Translations under genes and position numbers: made by a program | Notes under the pieces: generated by a model | The model's input: the letters and a program-made list of their open reading frames with translations, nothing else | Databases searched by the model: none | Told to the model about the DNA's origin: nothing | Shown here: positions 49,301 through 57,501 of the stretch, one piece after another | How the letters are laid out: every line of letters starts with the position of its first letter | Numbering within the stretch: position 1 is the first letter of the stretch | Source: Archangium sp. | GTDB lineage: Bacteria; Myxococcota; Myxococcia; Myxococcales; Myxococcaceae | Length of the DNA: 64,000 nucleotides | Direction of reading: 5' to 3' | Assembly (NCBI GenBank): GCA_022843845.1 | Contig: JALHMW010000016.1 | Span: 32,376-96,375 of the forward strand

Positions 49301-50307
49301 CAGGGCTCACCTCGCGTCGGCTCGGCAGAGAGGACGGCCCTGCCGGAACGCACGCGCACCCCCGGGACGAGGTGGTGGAGCAGGTCGGCGAGCGGGTCGA
49401 GCTCCAGTGAGAGGCGCGCGGACTCGAGGGCTGGCAGCACGGCGTCATCGGCGAGCGAGCCGCGCAGCGTGCCCCGGAGTGCTCCGCGGAAGGACGTCAG
49501 CTCGTCGAGCTCGAGCGTCACTCTGTGCTCCTCGGGGAGCAGGCGAACCCGGGCGCTCAGCGACAGCACGTCGGAGCTCGGCAGCGGCAGCGACGGCTCG
49601 AGCGCGTCGAGAACGACGAGCGCCTTCAGCGCCACCGACTGGGCCTCGAGCGCTGCGTTCACCTTCGCGGTCAGCGTGGCGCGCAGCGTGTCGTCGCCCC
49701 GCCGGTGCTCGACGACGCCGCCGCGCAGCTCCAACGTGACGACCGGTAATCCACCCGGAACATGCTGGGCCCGCCCTTCGAGCGACAGGCGGCTGGCGTG
49801 CAGGGAGCCAGCCTCGTCGATGACGGACACCTCGAGCGGCGTGATGGAGAGCGAGTCGAGCTGGAGCGGCACCGAGCGCGCCGAGAGCAGCCTTGAGCGA
49901 GGGCCGCTCGGTGTGTCTGCGCCGTCTGCCGCAGCGGGCGTCGGAGAGATCGTGACGCGCACGTCGTCGACGCGCACCGAGCGCAGGTGCAGTTGGCCCG
50001 CGAAGAGCGGTCGCCACACCCACGCCACCTCGACCTGCGACGCCGTCAGCTCGAGCCCGGGCTGGACCACCTTCACGTCGCGGACGACAAGGGTTGCGCG
50101 AACGAGGGACACCGACAGGGTGCTCCAGGTGGCGTCGACGCCCGCCTCACCGAGGCGCGCACGCATCGCCGTCTTCGCCGCTTCGGACTCGAGCGCAACC
50201 GTCGCGAGCCACGGCAACCCCGCGACGACGAGCACGGAGAGGGCGAGTGCGCGCGGCCACCACCGACGACCTGGCAGGGCAGCAGGGCTGGTGTGCGGCG
50301 GCGCCAT
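46384..50307 (-). CDS. Giant AsmA/TamB-like envelope protein
   Basis: A 1307-residue protein with one N-terminal transmembrane helix (about residues 19-40, 'ALALSVLVVAGLPWLATVAL') and a very long, regularly beta-stranded periplasmic region full of short alternating strands ('LSLSARVRLLPEEHRVTLEL', 'VTLELRGGVVEH'). This is the architecture of AsmA-like/repeating beta-groove proteins, which bridge the membranes and carry phospholipids. Residues 48-115 ('TWSTLSVSLVRATLVVRDVK') resemble the AsmA start. It heads an operon with a lipoprotein and a propeller/TPR protein. Its start codon overlaps that of a decayed divergent gene on the other strand. Family placement within the AsmA clan is uncertain. 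Confidence 0.85.
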   Translation of the reverse strand: MAPPHTSPAALPGRRWWPRALALSVLVVAGLPWLATVALESEAAKTAMRARLGEAGVDATWSTLSVSLVRATLVVRDVKVVQPGLELTASQVEVAWVWRPLFAGQLHLRSVRVDDVRVTISPTPAAADGADTPSGPRSRLLSARSVPLQLDSLSITPLEVSVIDEAGSLHASRLSLEGRAQHVPGGLPVVTLELRGGVVEHRRGDDTLRATLTAKVNAALEAQSVALKALVVLDALEPSLPLPSSDVLSLSARVRLLPEEHRVTLELDELTSFRGALRGTLRGSLADDAVLPALESARLSLELDPLADLLHHLVPGVRVRSGRAVLSAEPTRGEPWTTLKGEVSAERVEGQDAVLEGVAVSLEGRTSLSQTHATLEARVKTADWSDGRQQVRAEQLGLNAAVESLATSLRQGGLTAGLTVASARARQGKATQAVGPVRLDATGSLVDGRLALKLAGPLGAVSHSEADLRASLGAARLELDVAGLTPSLEHASAATRISFDDARVMQASTTLRVAAGAVRLEALRDFTTAPSGSVSIELRRLTARQAAAESSLAMLGGDFDLALEGATLRRLSGTLRTTGLQFRDRADAAPLQLGDGKVTITARDLSASAGHLEVVGAVPPLSVDAAVDLTGFRLDGKLHVRAPVLGPLVPLLPEMLGDVRLEPATTSLAADVTLRVEDVRALERGVAGDGAVHLKDLRGRRDDQALAADGLDVFVTLRHQPAADTLVTRLVLQRPRIDDVIVQGDVEARLDAALNRTKGTARVQTSVRAPEGELLTGALLLNTASGGRVHHTLSLDAHALGPLAPLVSALSTTPLGLELAPLGVHFESEGDTVGLVDAQLSPMPHWAAESDTNFHGRLTVTDVVHRTPGERLTTPRLELRLDAGVLHGALSVTSSVESPRVDLDLGDAHATFIGLHQTLTLRSDGRPDAGLVHLTLKGVLDELDQSFAPAWRPREVRLDAEGRVDALTAWNVDQLVLSSPLAGTRLELKKRLRTDTGPRSGASAEAAGGQRFLLEGRFTQDLARLDGQPAAFRGRGQVAMPFVVDSADQSLFRLRGRLEFDDVHLTLPGARVEVTGLTGNMPLEEAVMLDPERGLRLVPSTQREVFARARSHDVQPIFSGDGQVTMQTLRVADFELAPVVASLELERNRFSLNKLKAQRGPARLAGQLFLDYLPGNETVSFRGSLTGLTRAGEAEPLDANAALVFHPARLELDGRVQVVRMGRAHLLDMLDLLDPHRELSSLNRVRAATAWGFPRQAQLSLGDGLLSMDVEFGGLAGLFDLGTVRGVSLGPLLNRYLAPAFAERKTP

Positions 50308-50703
50308 GAGCGGAACTCGGATAAGGACTGAAACACCCCGTCGCCAGTCTGGCTACACGCGTCGCAGGGCGCGGCGAGTCTCCGCCCTCCTGTTTCTGGT
50401 GTTCACCGTCGGCTGCTCCGGGCTCAGGCCGCGCCTCATCGACGCCAGCGTGCAGAAGCCCTCGAACGTCGCGGTCTACTTCACGGTCGACACCCATGAT
50501 TGGGGTCGGCGCGGAGATCGACGAGACCGGCCTGCGCGCGTTGTCGAAGAGCGGCGCTGCGTTCTCGAATCGAGCCCTTCACGCCCGACGGGAAACGCGG
50601 TCGCCTGGAGCACGAGTTTTCGGCCGACGGCTTCGGGCCTGAGTGCGACCCGAACCGCAAGCCGAGCTTCGACCTGAAGCGACCAACGATGAAGCGCCCC
50701 TGA
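50306..50703 (+). pseudogene. Remnant of a VWA-type lipoprotein gene
   Basis: Three fragments in three frames read like one protein. 50306-50500 gives a signal with lipobox ('LLFLVFTVGCSG') and 'DASVQKPSNVAVYFTVDT', the beginning of myxobacterial VWA-domain lipoproteins. 50505-50575 reads 'VGAEIDETGLRALSKSGAAF', typical of the end of a VWA domain. 50560-50703 reads 'IEPFTPDGKRGRLEHEFS' to 'KPSFDLKRP', a typical C-terminus, and ends at a TGA. Most of the VWA domain is missing, so at least one deletion plus frameshifts have destroyed the gene. It is divergent from and overlaps the AsmA-like start codon. The following 150 bp hold nothing recognisable. Confidence 0.7.
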
Positions 50704-50856
50704 GCGACGTGGGCCACCGTCGACAATCCCCCGATGGAACCCCAACAGCACTCCATGTCTCTCTGAAAGCCAGGAGCCGGACGCGGGCCGGGCTTCGCAG
50801 GTGACGGCCGCGATGGTGGGTCGTGCGGCGGTGGCAAGCCATTCTGCGGCCGTGCC

Positions 50857-51744
50857 ATGCTGCCCTGCGTGCGTGCTCGGTGTTGGCTGATCATCGGGCT
50901 CCTCGCCGCGACCGGCTGTGAGGCGCCTGGGCCCCGGCTCGAACTCGTGACGCCGAGGCTCCTGCGACGGGACGCCGTCGGCCGGCTGCAAGTCATCGCC
51001 GAGGAGCGGCCGGGCGTCTGGGGCGCTGGCGCCGTCACCTTCCAGTCCGACCGGGGCAGCCTCGAGCAGCCTGTGACCATTCACCTCGACGACACAGGGC
51101 AGGCCACGATCACCATGCGGTGTCCCTCCGCGGAGGCGAGCTGTGGGGCGTCGGCGGTGACGATCTCGGCGCTCTGGCGGCGGGCCTCCGACACCGACAT
51201 CATCGCGACGGCCACCGTCCCCCTCGGTGAGCCAGCCCCGGATGCGGGAGTGGCGGGCCCCACCGACGCGGGAGTGGACCCGACGAACCCGCGGTGGATG
51301 GACTTCTCGTCTGGCTTCTTCCTCGACGGGCAGCCCGGCAGCTATGTGCTCTCGCGGCGCGTGTTCGAGCCCGCGGGCTCCATCATCGCGAACGTTCCGC
51401 CCACCGAACCCGGGACGGTGCTCTTCAGGCTGAGCGGCCGGGTGACTCCGGGCACCGAAGACGATCGACCCGTCTGGAACCTGGAGTTCGCGGCGCCTCG
51501 GGGCGAACGGCTCCGGCTGGGCGTGTACCGTGATGCCGAGCGCGCTGCCTTTCGTACGGGCAGCGCCCCGGGCCTCGCGTTTTCTGGTGAAGGGCGCGCC
51601 TGCAACCGCGTCGGCGGCTCCTTCGAGGTGCACGAGCTCGACCAGGCGGCCGATGGAGGCCTGTCGGTCTTCACCGCCACGTTCGAACACTGGTGCGAGT
51701 CGAGCCCGAACGGCGCCACCCGCGGGTGGGTGCGTTTCCGGTAG
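50857..51744 (+). CDS. Putative surface lipoprotein
   Basis: A 295-residue lipoprotein with signal 'CWLIIGLLAATGCEAPG' (Cys at 21). The N-terminal part (about 25-125) looks like an Ig-like beta sandwich ('RLELVTPRLLRRDAVG', 'GQATITMRC'). A DAG-containing linker ('PDAGVAGPTDAGVDP') separates it from a C-terminal beta domain with 'CNRVGGSFEVHELDQ' and 'FEHWCES'. I do not recognise either domain. The gene converges on the sugar dehydrogenase gene 21 bp away; it is not clearly part of an operon. Confidence 0.72.
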   Translation: MLPCVRARCWLIIGLLAATGCEAPGPRLELVTPRLLRRDAVGRLQVIAEERPGVWGAGAVTFQSDRGSLEQPVTIHLDDTGQATITMRCPSAEASCGASAVTISALWRRASDTDIIATATVPLGEPAPDAGVAGPTDAGVDPTNPRWMDFSSGFFLDGQPGSYVLSRRVFEPAGSIIANVPPTEPGTVLFRLSGRVTPGTEDDRPVWNLEFAAPRGERLRLGVYRDAERAAFRTGSAPGLAFSGEGRACNRVGGSFEVHELDQAADGGLSVFTATFEHWCESSPNGATRGWVRFR

Positions 51745-51765
51745 GCGACGCGGCGCGAAGGAACC

Positions 51766-54582
51766 TCAGGGGCAGACGTTGACGCTGTTGATCCAGGCGT
51801 CGATCAGTGCGGTGCCCTGTGGGTCAACGATCGCGCTGCCAAGCGGCGGCATGCGGAAGGTGTCGAGCGCCCTGGTGCGAACCGAGATCAGCGACTGGCT
51901 CGGGTTCATCGGCGCGAGGAGCACCGAGCCGGGCACGCCGGCGTTCCCGTTGCTCGGTGCGCGGTTGCAGAGGTTCATCTGCAGGAACGAGATGTCGTAC
52001 CGGAAGTCGGCGGGGCCCTGGCCCTGGCCGTTGCGATGGCACCCTGAGCAGTTGGAGTGCAGATAGGCGCGGGCGCGCGCCGCGACGGTGGCGGTCGCGC
52101 CGAACGGGTCGGGCAGCCGGGGCAGCGACGCAGCAGGCCCGGGGAGCGCGCCGGCGAAGTACCCCACCGCCGCGAGCGACTCGACCTGGTTGGCGGTGAC
52201 GCCGCGCGGGTAGGTCAGCGTGCCGTTGAGCTGGGCCAGCTCGAGCCCCAACGTGCGGCCGGCCACGGCGGTGTGGCAGGTCAGACATTCGCCGCGGCTC
52301 GGGTACGTCCACGTCTGCGTGCCGACCGTCTTCGATTTACTGCCAGGGAGGAGGTCGGCATCGGATTGATCGGTTCGCCACTCGTACGTGTACCCGGCCC
52401 ATTGGCCGTCGCTGTGGCGCACGAAGAGCCGCGTCTCGATCTTCTGGCCTCCGAGCGAGAACGTCTTCACCGTCACCGAGCCGATGGGCAGCTCGAAGTC
52501 ACCGTCAGCCTGCACGGTGATGCGCGCGCCGTCGGGGATGGCGAAGAACCGCTCCTTGTCCGCCCCGTCGCTCCAGAGGGCCGCGTTGACGGTGTAGGGG
52601 ATGAGCGCGGGCACCGGCTGCGCAGGCAGGGCGGTCGTGAAGCAACCGGTCTGCGACAGCGTGGTGGGGAAGGCCACGCCGGCGTCGAGGTTCGCCGCCT
52701 GAAAGCGGAAGATCTGCCCGTTGTTGAGGCTCAGCATGAAGACCTCCCCGTCGAGCGTCTGCCCGAAGGAGCCGAGGCCGCCGACGGCCGTCGCGATGCG
52801 CTCGACGCCGCCGTCACGCCCGAGCGTAGGGTGGTCGCTCACGACGTAGACGCTGCTGTTGTAGGTGTCAGCGAAGACGAACTGCCCGAAGAGGCTCGGC
52901 ACGGCGCTCCCGCGGTAGACGTAGCCACCGGTCACCGACACCGACTGCGAGCGGTTGAGCGCGGCCACCGGGTCGATCAACCCGGGCGTTGCGCAGCGGG
53001 TGGTCGTCGAGCCGGTGCGGTGAAAGCCCTCGCAGGTGCGCCAGCCGTAGTTGCCGCCGAGGGTGACGAGGTCGATCTCCTCCCAGGAGCTCTGGCCGAC
53101 GTCGCCGACCCACAGGTCGCCGTTTTGCTGGTCGAAGCTCCACCGCCAGGGGTTGCGCAGGCCGAGGGCGTAGATCTCGGCGCACCGCACCACGGCGCCT
53201 GCGTCGATGGTGCGGCTCGAGGTCGTCTGGTTGCAGGGCTCGCCGGTCGACGCGTACGGGTTGGTGGACGGAATGCCGTAGCGCACGCCGCCGTCGTTCA
53301 CGAAGGGCACGTCGACGTTGATGCGCAGCATCTTGCCGTGCAGCGTGTTGAGCAGCTGGCCCGCGTTGTTCGGGTCGTTGCCCGCGCCGCCGTCGCCGAA
53401 GCCGATGTAGAGGAACCCGTCGGGGCCAAAGCCGATGCCGCCGCCATTGTGGTTGTCGTAGGGCTGGTCGAGCTCGAGCAGTCGCTCCTCGCCAGAGAGG
53501 GGGAAGGTCGCCCCGTTGTCAGAGCTTCGGAAGCGCGAGATGACGCTGATGAGCGGGTTGCCCGAGCCGCGGCCGGTACGGGTGTACGAGACGAACAGCT
53601 CCTTCCTCGTCGCCCACTGCGGGTGAAGGGCCAGCCCAAGCGCGCCGCCCTCGTTGAAGCTGTTGTTCACCCGCGTCGAGAAGTCGAGCGCCAGGGTGAC
53701 CTGTGCAGGAGTGACGGTCGCGATGCTGGGGAACGTGCGAACGCGGCCGGCCTTCTCGAGAATGTAGATGCGCCCTGAATCTCCTGCGCCCTGCGCCATG
53801 GCGATGGGCAGCGAGAAGGAGATGCCGGTGAACGCGCGGACCACCTGCACCGCGGACGGAGGCCGCGCCGGCGCACGACACGTTGGGTTGGCTGGGCGTG
53901 AGAGAAGGCCGAATCCTCCGTCGTTGACGACGACGTAGCCGCCACCCGCTGCCGAGCCACCCGCTGCCGAGCCACCCGCTGCCGAGCCACCTGCCGCGGA
54001 GCCACCTGCCGCGGAGCCACCTGCTGCCGAGCCACCTGCCGCGGAGCCACCTGCTGCCGAGCCACCTGCTGCCGAGCCACCTGCTGCCGAGCCACCTGCC
54101 GCGGAGCCACCTGCTGCCGAGCCACCCGCCGAGCCACCTGCTGCCGAGCCACCTGCTGCCGAGCCACCTGCTGCCGAGCCACCTGCTGCCGAGCCGCCTG
54201 CTGCCGAGCCACCTGCTGCCGAGCCACCTGCTGCCGAGCCACCTGCTGCCGAGCCACCTGCTGGCGAGCCACCTGCTGCCGAGCCACCTGCTGCCGAGCC
54301 GCCCGCTGCCGAACCGCCTGCTGGCGAGCCACCTGCCGCGGAGCCACCTGAGCCACCTGCTGCCGAGCCACCTGCTGTCGAGCCACCCGCTGCCGAGCCA
54401 CCTGCAGTGGCGCCACCCGCGTCGCCGCCTCCCGTCACCGTGCCGCCGGCGTTTCCTCCACCGACGCCCGAGACCCCGCCGCCGCTTCCTCCTGCACCTC
54501 CGGCGTCACCCTCGACACTGGTGGTGCCGTCACACGCTGAGACGAGGAGGGCGAGTGCAAGACAGCCAAGCGCGATTCGCAT
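51766..54582 (-). CDS. PQQ-type sugar dehydrogenase with AGGSA linker and cytochrome c-like end
   Basis: A 938-residue lipoprotein (signal 'IALGCLALALLVSACDG'). Residues about 20-60 are Gly/Ala-rich, and about 55-215 consist of some thirty AAGGS pentapeptides. Next comes a glucose/sorbosone dehydrogenase propeller (about 235-620; PF07995), with 'HPQWATRKELFVSYTR', 'DGFLYIGFGDGGAGND' and 'LRNPWRWSFDQQNGDLWVGD'. The C-terminal part has two c-type haem-like motifs, CLTCH (about 765) and CSGCH (about 845). It would oxidise sugars or other alcohols outside the cell and pass electrons to the haem sites. The repeat linker would present it away from the membrane. Confidence 0.88.
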   Translation of the reverse strand: MRIALGCLALALLVSACDGTTSVEGDAGGAGGSGGGVSGVGGGNAGGTVTGGGDAGGATAGGSAAGGSTAGGSAAGGSGGSAAGGSPAGGSAAGGSAAGGSAAGGSPAGGSAAGGSAAGGSAAGGSAAGGSAAGGSAAGGSAAGGSAAGGSAGGSAAGGSAAGGSAAGGSAAGGSAAGGSAAGGSAAGGSAAGGSAAGGSAAGGSAAGGSAAGGGYVVVNDGGFGLLSRPANPTCRAPARPPSAVQVVRAFTGISFSLPIAMAQGAGDSGRIYILEKAGRVRTFPSIATVTPAQVTLALDFSTRVNNSFNEGGALGLALHPQWATRKELFVSYTRTGRGSGNPLISVISRFRSSDNGATFPLSGEERLLELDQPYDNHNGGGIGFGPDGFLYIGFGDGGAGNDPNNAGQLLNTLHGKMLRINVDVPFVNDGGVRYGIPSTNPYASTGEPCNQTTSSRTIDAGAVVRCAEIYALGLRNPWRWSFDQQNGDLWVGDVGQSSWEEIDLVTLGGNYGWRTCEGFHRTGSTTTRCATPGLIDPVAALNRSQSVSVTGGYVYRGSAVPSLFGQFVFADTYNSSVYVVSDHPTLGRDGGVERIATAVGGLGSFGQTLDGEVFMLSLNNGQIFRFQAANLDAGVAFPTTLSQTGCFTTALPAQPVPALIPYTVNAALWSDGADKERFFAIPDGARITVQADGDFELPIGSVTVKTFSLGGQKIETRLFVRHSDGQWAGYTYEWRTDQSDADLLPGSKSKTVGTQTWTYPSRGECLTCHTAVAGRTLGLELAQLNGTLTYPRGVTANQVESLAAVGYFAGALPGPAASLPRLPDPFGATATVAARARAYLHSNCSGCHRNGQGQGPADFRYDISFLQMNLCNRAPSNGNAGVPGSVLLAPMNPSQSLISVRTRALDTFRMPPLGSAIVDPQGTALIDAWINSVNVCP
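53937..54420. repeat. 15-bp tandem repeat array inside the sugar dehydrogenase gene
   Basis: About 480 bp of 15-bp units such as GAGCCACCTGCTGCC, with variants CCTGCCGCGGA and CCTGCTGGCGA, in frame with the gene and encoding AAGGS on the minus strand. The array contains runs of identical units, so copy number can change by recombination or slippage without loss of frame. Confidence 0.95.
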
Positions 54583-54675
54583 AGCGGACGAGTGTGATTG
54601 AGGTTGCGGGCTGATTCAATCAAGGCCTCTGAAACGACCGCACGAGGCCCCTGGGGATGAGTTCGACGCCTCACC

Positions 54676-57354
54676 TCACGGCTGACCGCCTCGAACGCCC
54701 TTGAGGGCGAGGTTGCCCTTGCTGTCGTCGGTCGCACCCCAGGTGACGCCAGACAGGCCAGCGTCTTCCAGCACCCTGACCACCCGCTCTTCCTTGGAGC
54801 TTGAGATGAGCTTCTGCGCGTTGAGGATCTGGTCGAAGACGAAGCGGGCTCCAGCCAGGTTCCGCTCGACGTCCGGCGTGGTGCGGACTGCCCGGTCGCG
54901 GTTCGCGGCGGTGAAGCCTTGAAAGTCGGGGGCGGCCAGCGGCGTCATGTCTGCAGCGGTCACCGTCACAGGGCTGCCCTGCGTCTTCGCGAAGTCGTTG
55001 AGCGCCGAGAGGTCCGCGTCTCGCTGAGATGCCGGCTGGGCGAGCAGAGCCTTCAAGGCGGCCGCGTACGACGCGGGAGTGGCAGGGTCGACACCCGGTC
55101 GGCTGGTCGAGTCGAACCACTTCATGACCAGAGAAGCACGATCGCCCTTCAGCGTCGCAGACAGCGCCTCCAGGCGGTCGACATACGCCTTCTCACTTCC
55201 GAGCTCGATCTGCACTTCGTTCACGAGCATGGAGTCGAAGACCTTGTCCACGGGCAACTGGTGGGCCGGCGTCCGCTCGTTCTCTGGAATGCTCTGCCAG
55301 TCTTCGTGCTTGACGGCCTCGGTCATGTCCATGGTGTCGATGAACAGGTTGCCGGTGTTTCGACGCGCCTCAGGAATGTAGAAGGCGCGCGCCTCGTCGT
55401 ACCACAGCGCCTGGGCCATCGAGCCCGCGGCCTCGAGCTGGCGCTGGTCGACGCGCACCACCTCGTTGAGCAACTGGGGGCGGAGCGCCTTGAAGCCCGC
55501 GGCATCGAGCGGTCGAAACCGCCTGAAGTCACGGTTCCCCGCAGCCCGCTGTGCCTCGCCGAAGGTGTTGAACGCCTGCAGCCCGGCGTCTTGCTCGGCC
55601 TGGGGTCTGGCGAGGAGCGCGTCGTAGCGCGTGAGGAACTCGTCATACGTCTTCTTGTTCACCAGCGATGGGTCGGTCGACTTCATCCAGGCCATCACCA
55701 GCGGGGGGTGGTTCTCGAAGGTGCGATCTTGCGACTCCGTGATGATGCGCCGGGCGCCGTCGAGCTGCTCGGCGAAGGCGTGGTAGGCCTGATCGACCGC
55801 GGCGGCGACGACGCGCTTCTTCTCGATGGAGAGGAGGTCGTTCGAGGGCCGATTCCACGACACCTGACTCGTCGTCGGCATCAGCGCCTTCACGGTGTCT
55901 GCCGTCACCTGCATGGTGGGGTCGAGCCTCTTGAGCTCGGCTTCGGCGAGGCGCGCGATCGCAGTACCGTCTTTGATGCCTGCGGCGGCGGAGAGCAACT
56001 CCTCGACGGTGCGCCTGTCGCCACCCGTGACCCGAGGCTGGGCCGCGGTGGCGAGGGCGACGGCGCGGTCGAGCTTGCCAGAGGTCTGCGCGTAGAACTC
56101 GGTCATCGCCTGAAGGCTGGTCTCGTTGAGGTGATAGCGGCTGCGCACGCTCCGAATGTGCACCTTGGGCTCGAGCATCAAGACGCCGGTGCGGCCGCCG
56201 ATGTCGGGGAGGACACCCTTCTCATTCAGGGAGTCGTAGACGCCCTTGAGTGGCGAGAGCAGTCCGCTCCAGCGAGAGCTCCCGACGCGGACGTCGCGGT
56301 CCAGGTTGGCGATGTCTTCGGCGGTCGCGCTATCGGTGCGCACGTCGACCTTCGCCGCGTGCTTGAGCCCAAACTCATCGACGGTGGTGTTGCCCTTCAC
56401 CGCGACCAGCAGGCGACGGATCTGCGTGTCGGTGTCCCAGCGGGCTCGGCCACGAACCGAGAGATCGGCGTCGAGCAAGCCGAAGTCTTTCGTGTCGTAG
56501 TAGACGTCGTCCATCTTGTCGGTGCCCACCGAGATCTCTCGGGGTGCGCCAGGAGTAGGTGCCTCGAACCGGCCACCTTCGAGCGTGAGCGAGACGAACT
56601 TGTTCGCCTCGCGGAGTCGGTGGGCGTCGCCGTCCCACCGAATCTCGTCGACGCTCACCCCTCGGTAGCCAATCGTGTACGCCTCGCTGATCTCAGGCCG
56701 ACGAAGCCGTGAAAAGACCGACCGGCCAGCCGCGTTCGTCTCGCGCAGGGTGTTGAGCAGCTCCTTGCCGCTGACGCCTCTGACGCCGTTGACGACCTCG
56801 ATCTCGACCCCGTCTCGATTCCAGCCGTTGGACGGCATCCCCGCGAAGGTCGTGCTGTCCATGAAGAGCTTGCCCTGGAGCGGGTCGGCAGTGCCCGCGG
56901 TGCGCGAGACCTCGATGGCTCCAACTTTGGCGACCTCGTCGACGCTCCCGCGGCCCAGCCTGGTGTTGGTCGAGGCGTATCGGGCGTTGGTGTCGAGCCC
57001 GAGCAGCTTCGCGTAGTCACCAGTGGGGCTGACGTCGATGAGCGCGTCAGTGACGTGGCTCGACGACTTGACCATGTCGTCGATCGCCTGGACGAGGTCT
57101 TGAACGTAGTTCGCCAGCGTGGTGGTGGCTGGCAGGTTCAACTTCGCTTGAAGCCCGGTCTTGTCGCTGGCGTACTGCTTCATCAGCGCCACCAGCTCGT
57201 CGGCGTTCTTGACCGTCACGCCTGGCGCCAGGGTCAACGTCAGCTTGCGCTTCTCGAGCTCTTTGCCGACCTCCGTGAACCACGCGGTGCGGTCTGACTT
57301 ACGGTACAGCTCAGGGTTGAACTGAATCCGGCTTTCGACGTGGATGCGGGGCAT
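54676..57354 (-). CDS. Large protein of unknown function with CYTH-like segment
   Basis: An 892-residue protein that I cannot assign. There is no signal peptide. Residues about 225-330 contain 'KFVSLTLEGGRFEAPT', 'DDVYYDTKDFGLLDADLSVR' and 'IRRLLVAVKGN', which resemble the YYDTxD...LSxRxR and lysine strand of CYTH/triphosphate tunnel enzymes. The C-terminal half (from about 500) is helical, with two similar blocks: one near 550-600 and one near 740-790, each containing 'MKWFDST' or 'MAWMKSTDPS' followed by Ala-rich 'SYAAALKALLAQP' or 'YDEFLTRYDALLARPQ', so a duplicated helical domain is likely. The gene stands alone between oppositely directed or spaced neighbours. Confidence 0.7.
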   Translation of the reverse strand: MPRIHVESRIQFNPELYRKSDRTAWFTEVGKELEKRKLTLTLAPGVTVKNADELVALMKQYASDKTGLQAKLNLPATTTLANYVQDLVQAIDDMVKSSSHVTDALIDVSPTGDYAKLLGLDTNARYASTNTRLGRGSVDEVAKVGAIEVSRTAGTADPLQGKLFMDSTTFAGMPSNGWNRDGVEIEVVNGVRGVSGKELLNTLRETNAAGRSVFSRLRRPEISEAYTIGYRGVSVDEIRWDGDAHRLREANKFVSLTLEGGRFEAPTPGAPREISVGTDKMDDVYYDTKDFGLLDADLSVRGRARWDTDTQIRRLLVAVKGNTTVDEFGLKHAAKVDVRTDSATAEDIANLDRDVRVGSSRWSGLLSPLKGVYDSLNEKGVLPDIGGRTGVLMLEPKVHIRSVRSRYHLNETSLQAMTEFYAQTSGKLDRAVALATAAQPRVTGGDRRTVEELLSAAAGIKDGTAIARLAEAELKRLDPTMQVTADTVKALMPTTSQVSWNRPSNDLLSIEKKRVVAAAVDQAYHAFAEQLDGARRIITESQDRTFENHPPLVMAWMKSTDPSLVNKKTYDEFLTRYDALLARPQAEQDAGLQAFNTFGEAQRAAGNRDFRRFRPLDAAGFKALRPQLLNEVVRVDQRQLEAAGSMAQALWYDEARAFYIPEARRNTGNLFIDTMDMTEAVKHEDWQSIPENERTPAHQLPVDKVFDSMLVNEVQIELGSEKAYVDRLEALSATLKGDRASLVMKWFDSTSRPGVDPATPASYAAALKALLAQPASQRDADLSALNDFAKTQGSPVTVTAADMTPLAAPDFQGFTAANRDRAVRTTPDVERNLAGARFVFDQILNAQKLISSSKEERVVRVLEDAGLSGVTWGATDDSKGNLALKGVRGGQP

Positions 57355-57501
57355 TGTCACAGCTCCGTAACGAGAGGGAATGTGCCCCCGTAGCAACTTT
57401 CCCCTCCCTGTCGAACGTCTTGAGAGCGGTTTTCGTGCCTCAGCGCATCAAAGCGCAGGCGGCTGCCCGACCTGAGTCTGGTCGTCGACGGCCTCTCGAG
57501 C

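Noticed and set aside
53667..54416. A frame encoding VARQQ repeats
   Set aside because: It is an alternate-frame reading of the 15-bp array; the in-frame AAGGS reading belongs to the dehydrogenase with its signal peptide and domains.
54919..56712. A 597-codon plus-strand frame
   Set aside because: It is antisense to the 892-aa gene, which has better codon-position GC pattern and the CYTH-like region.
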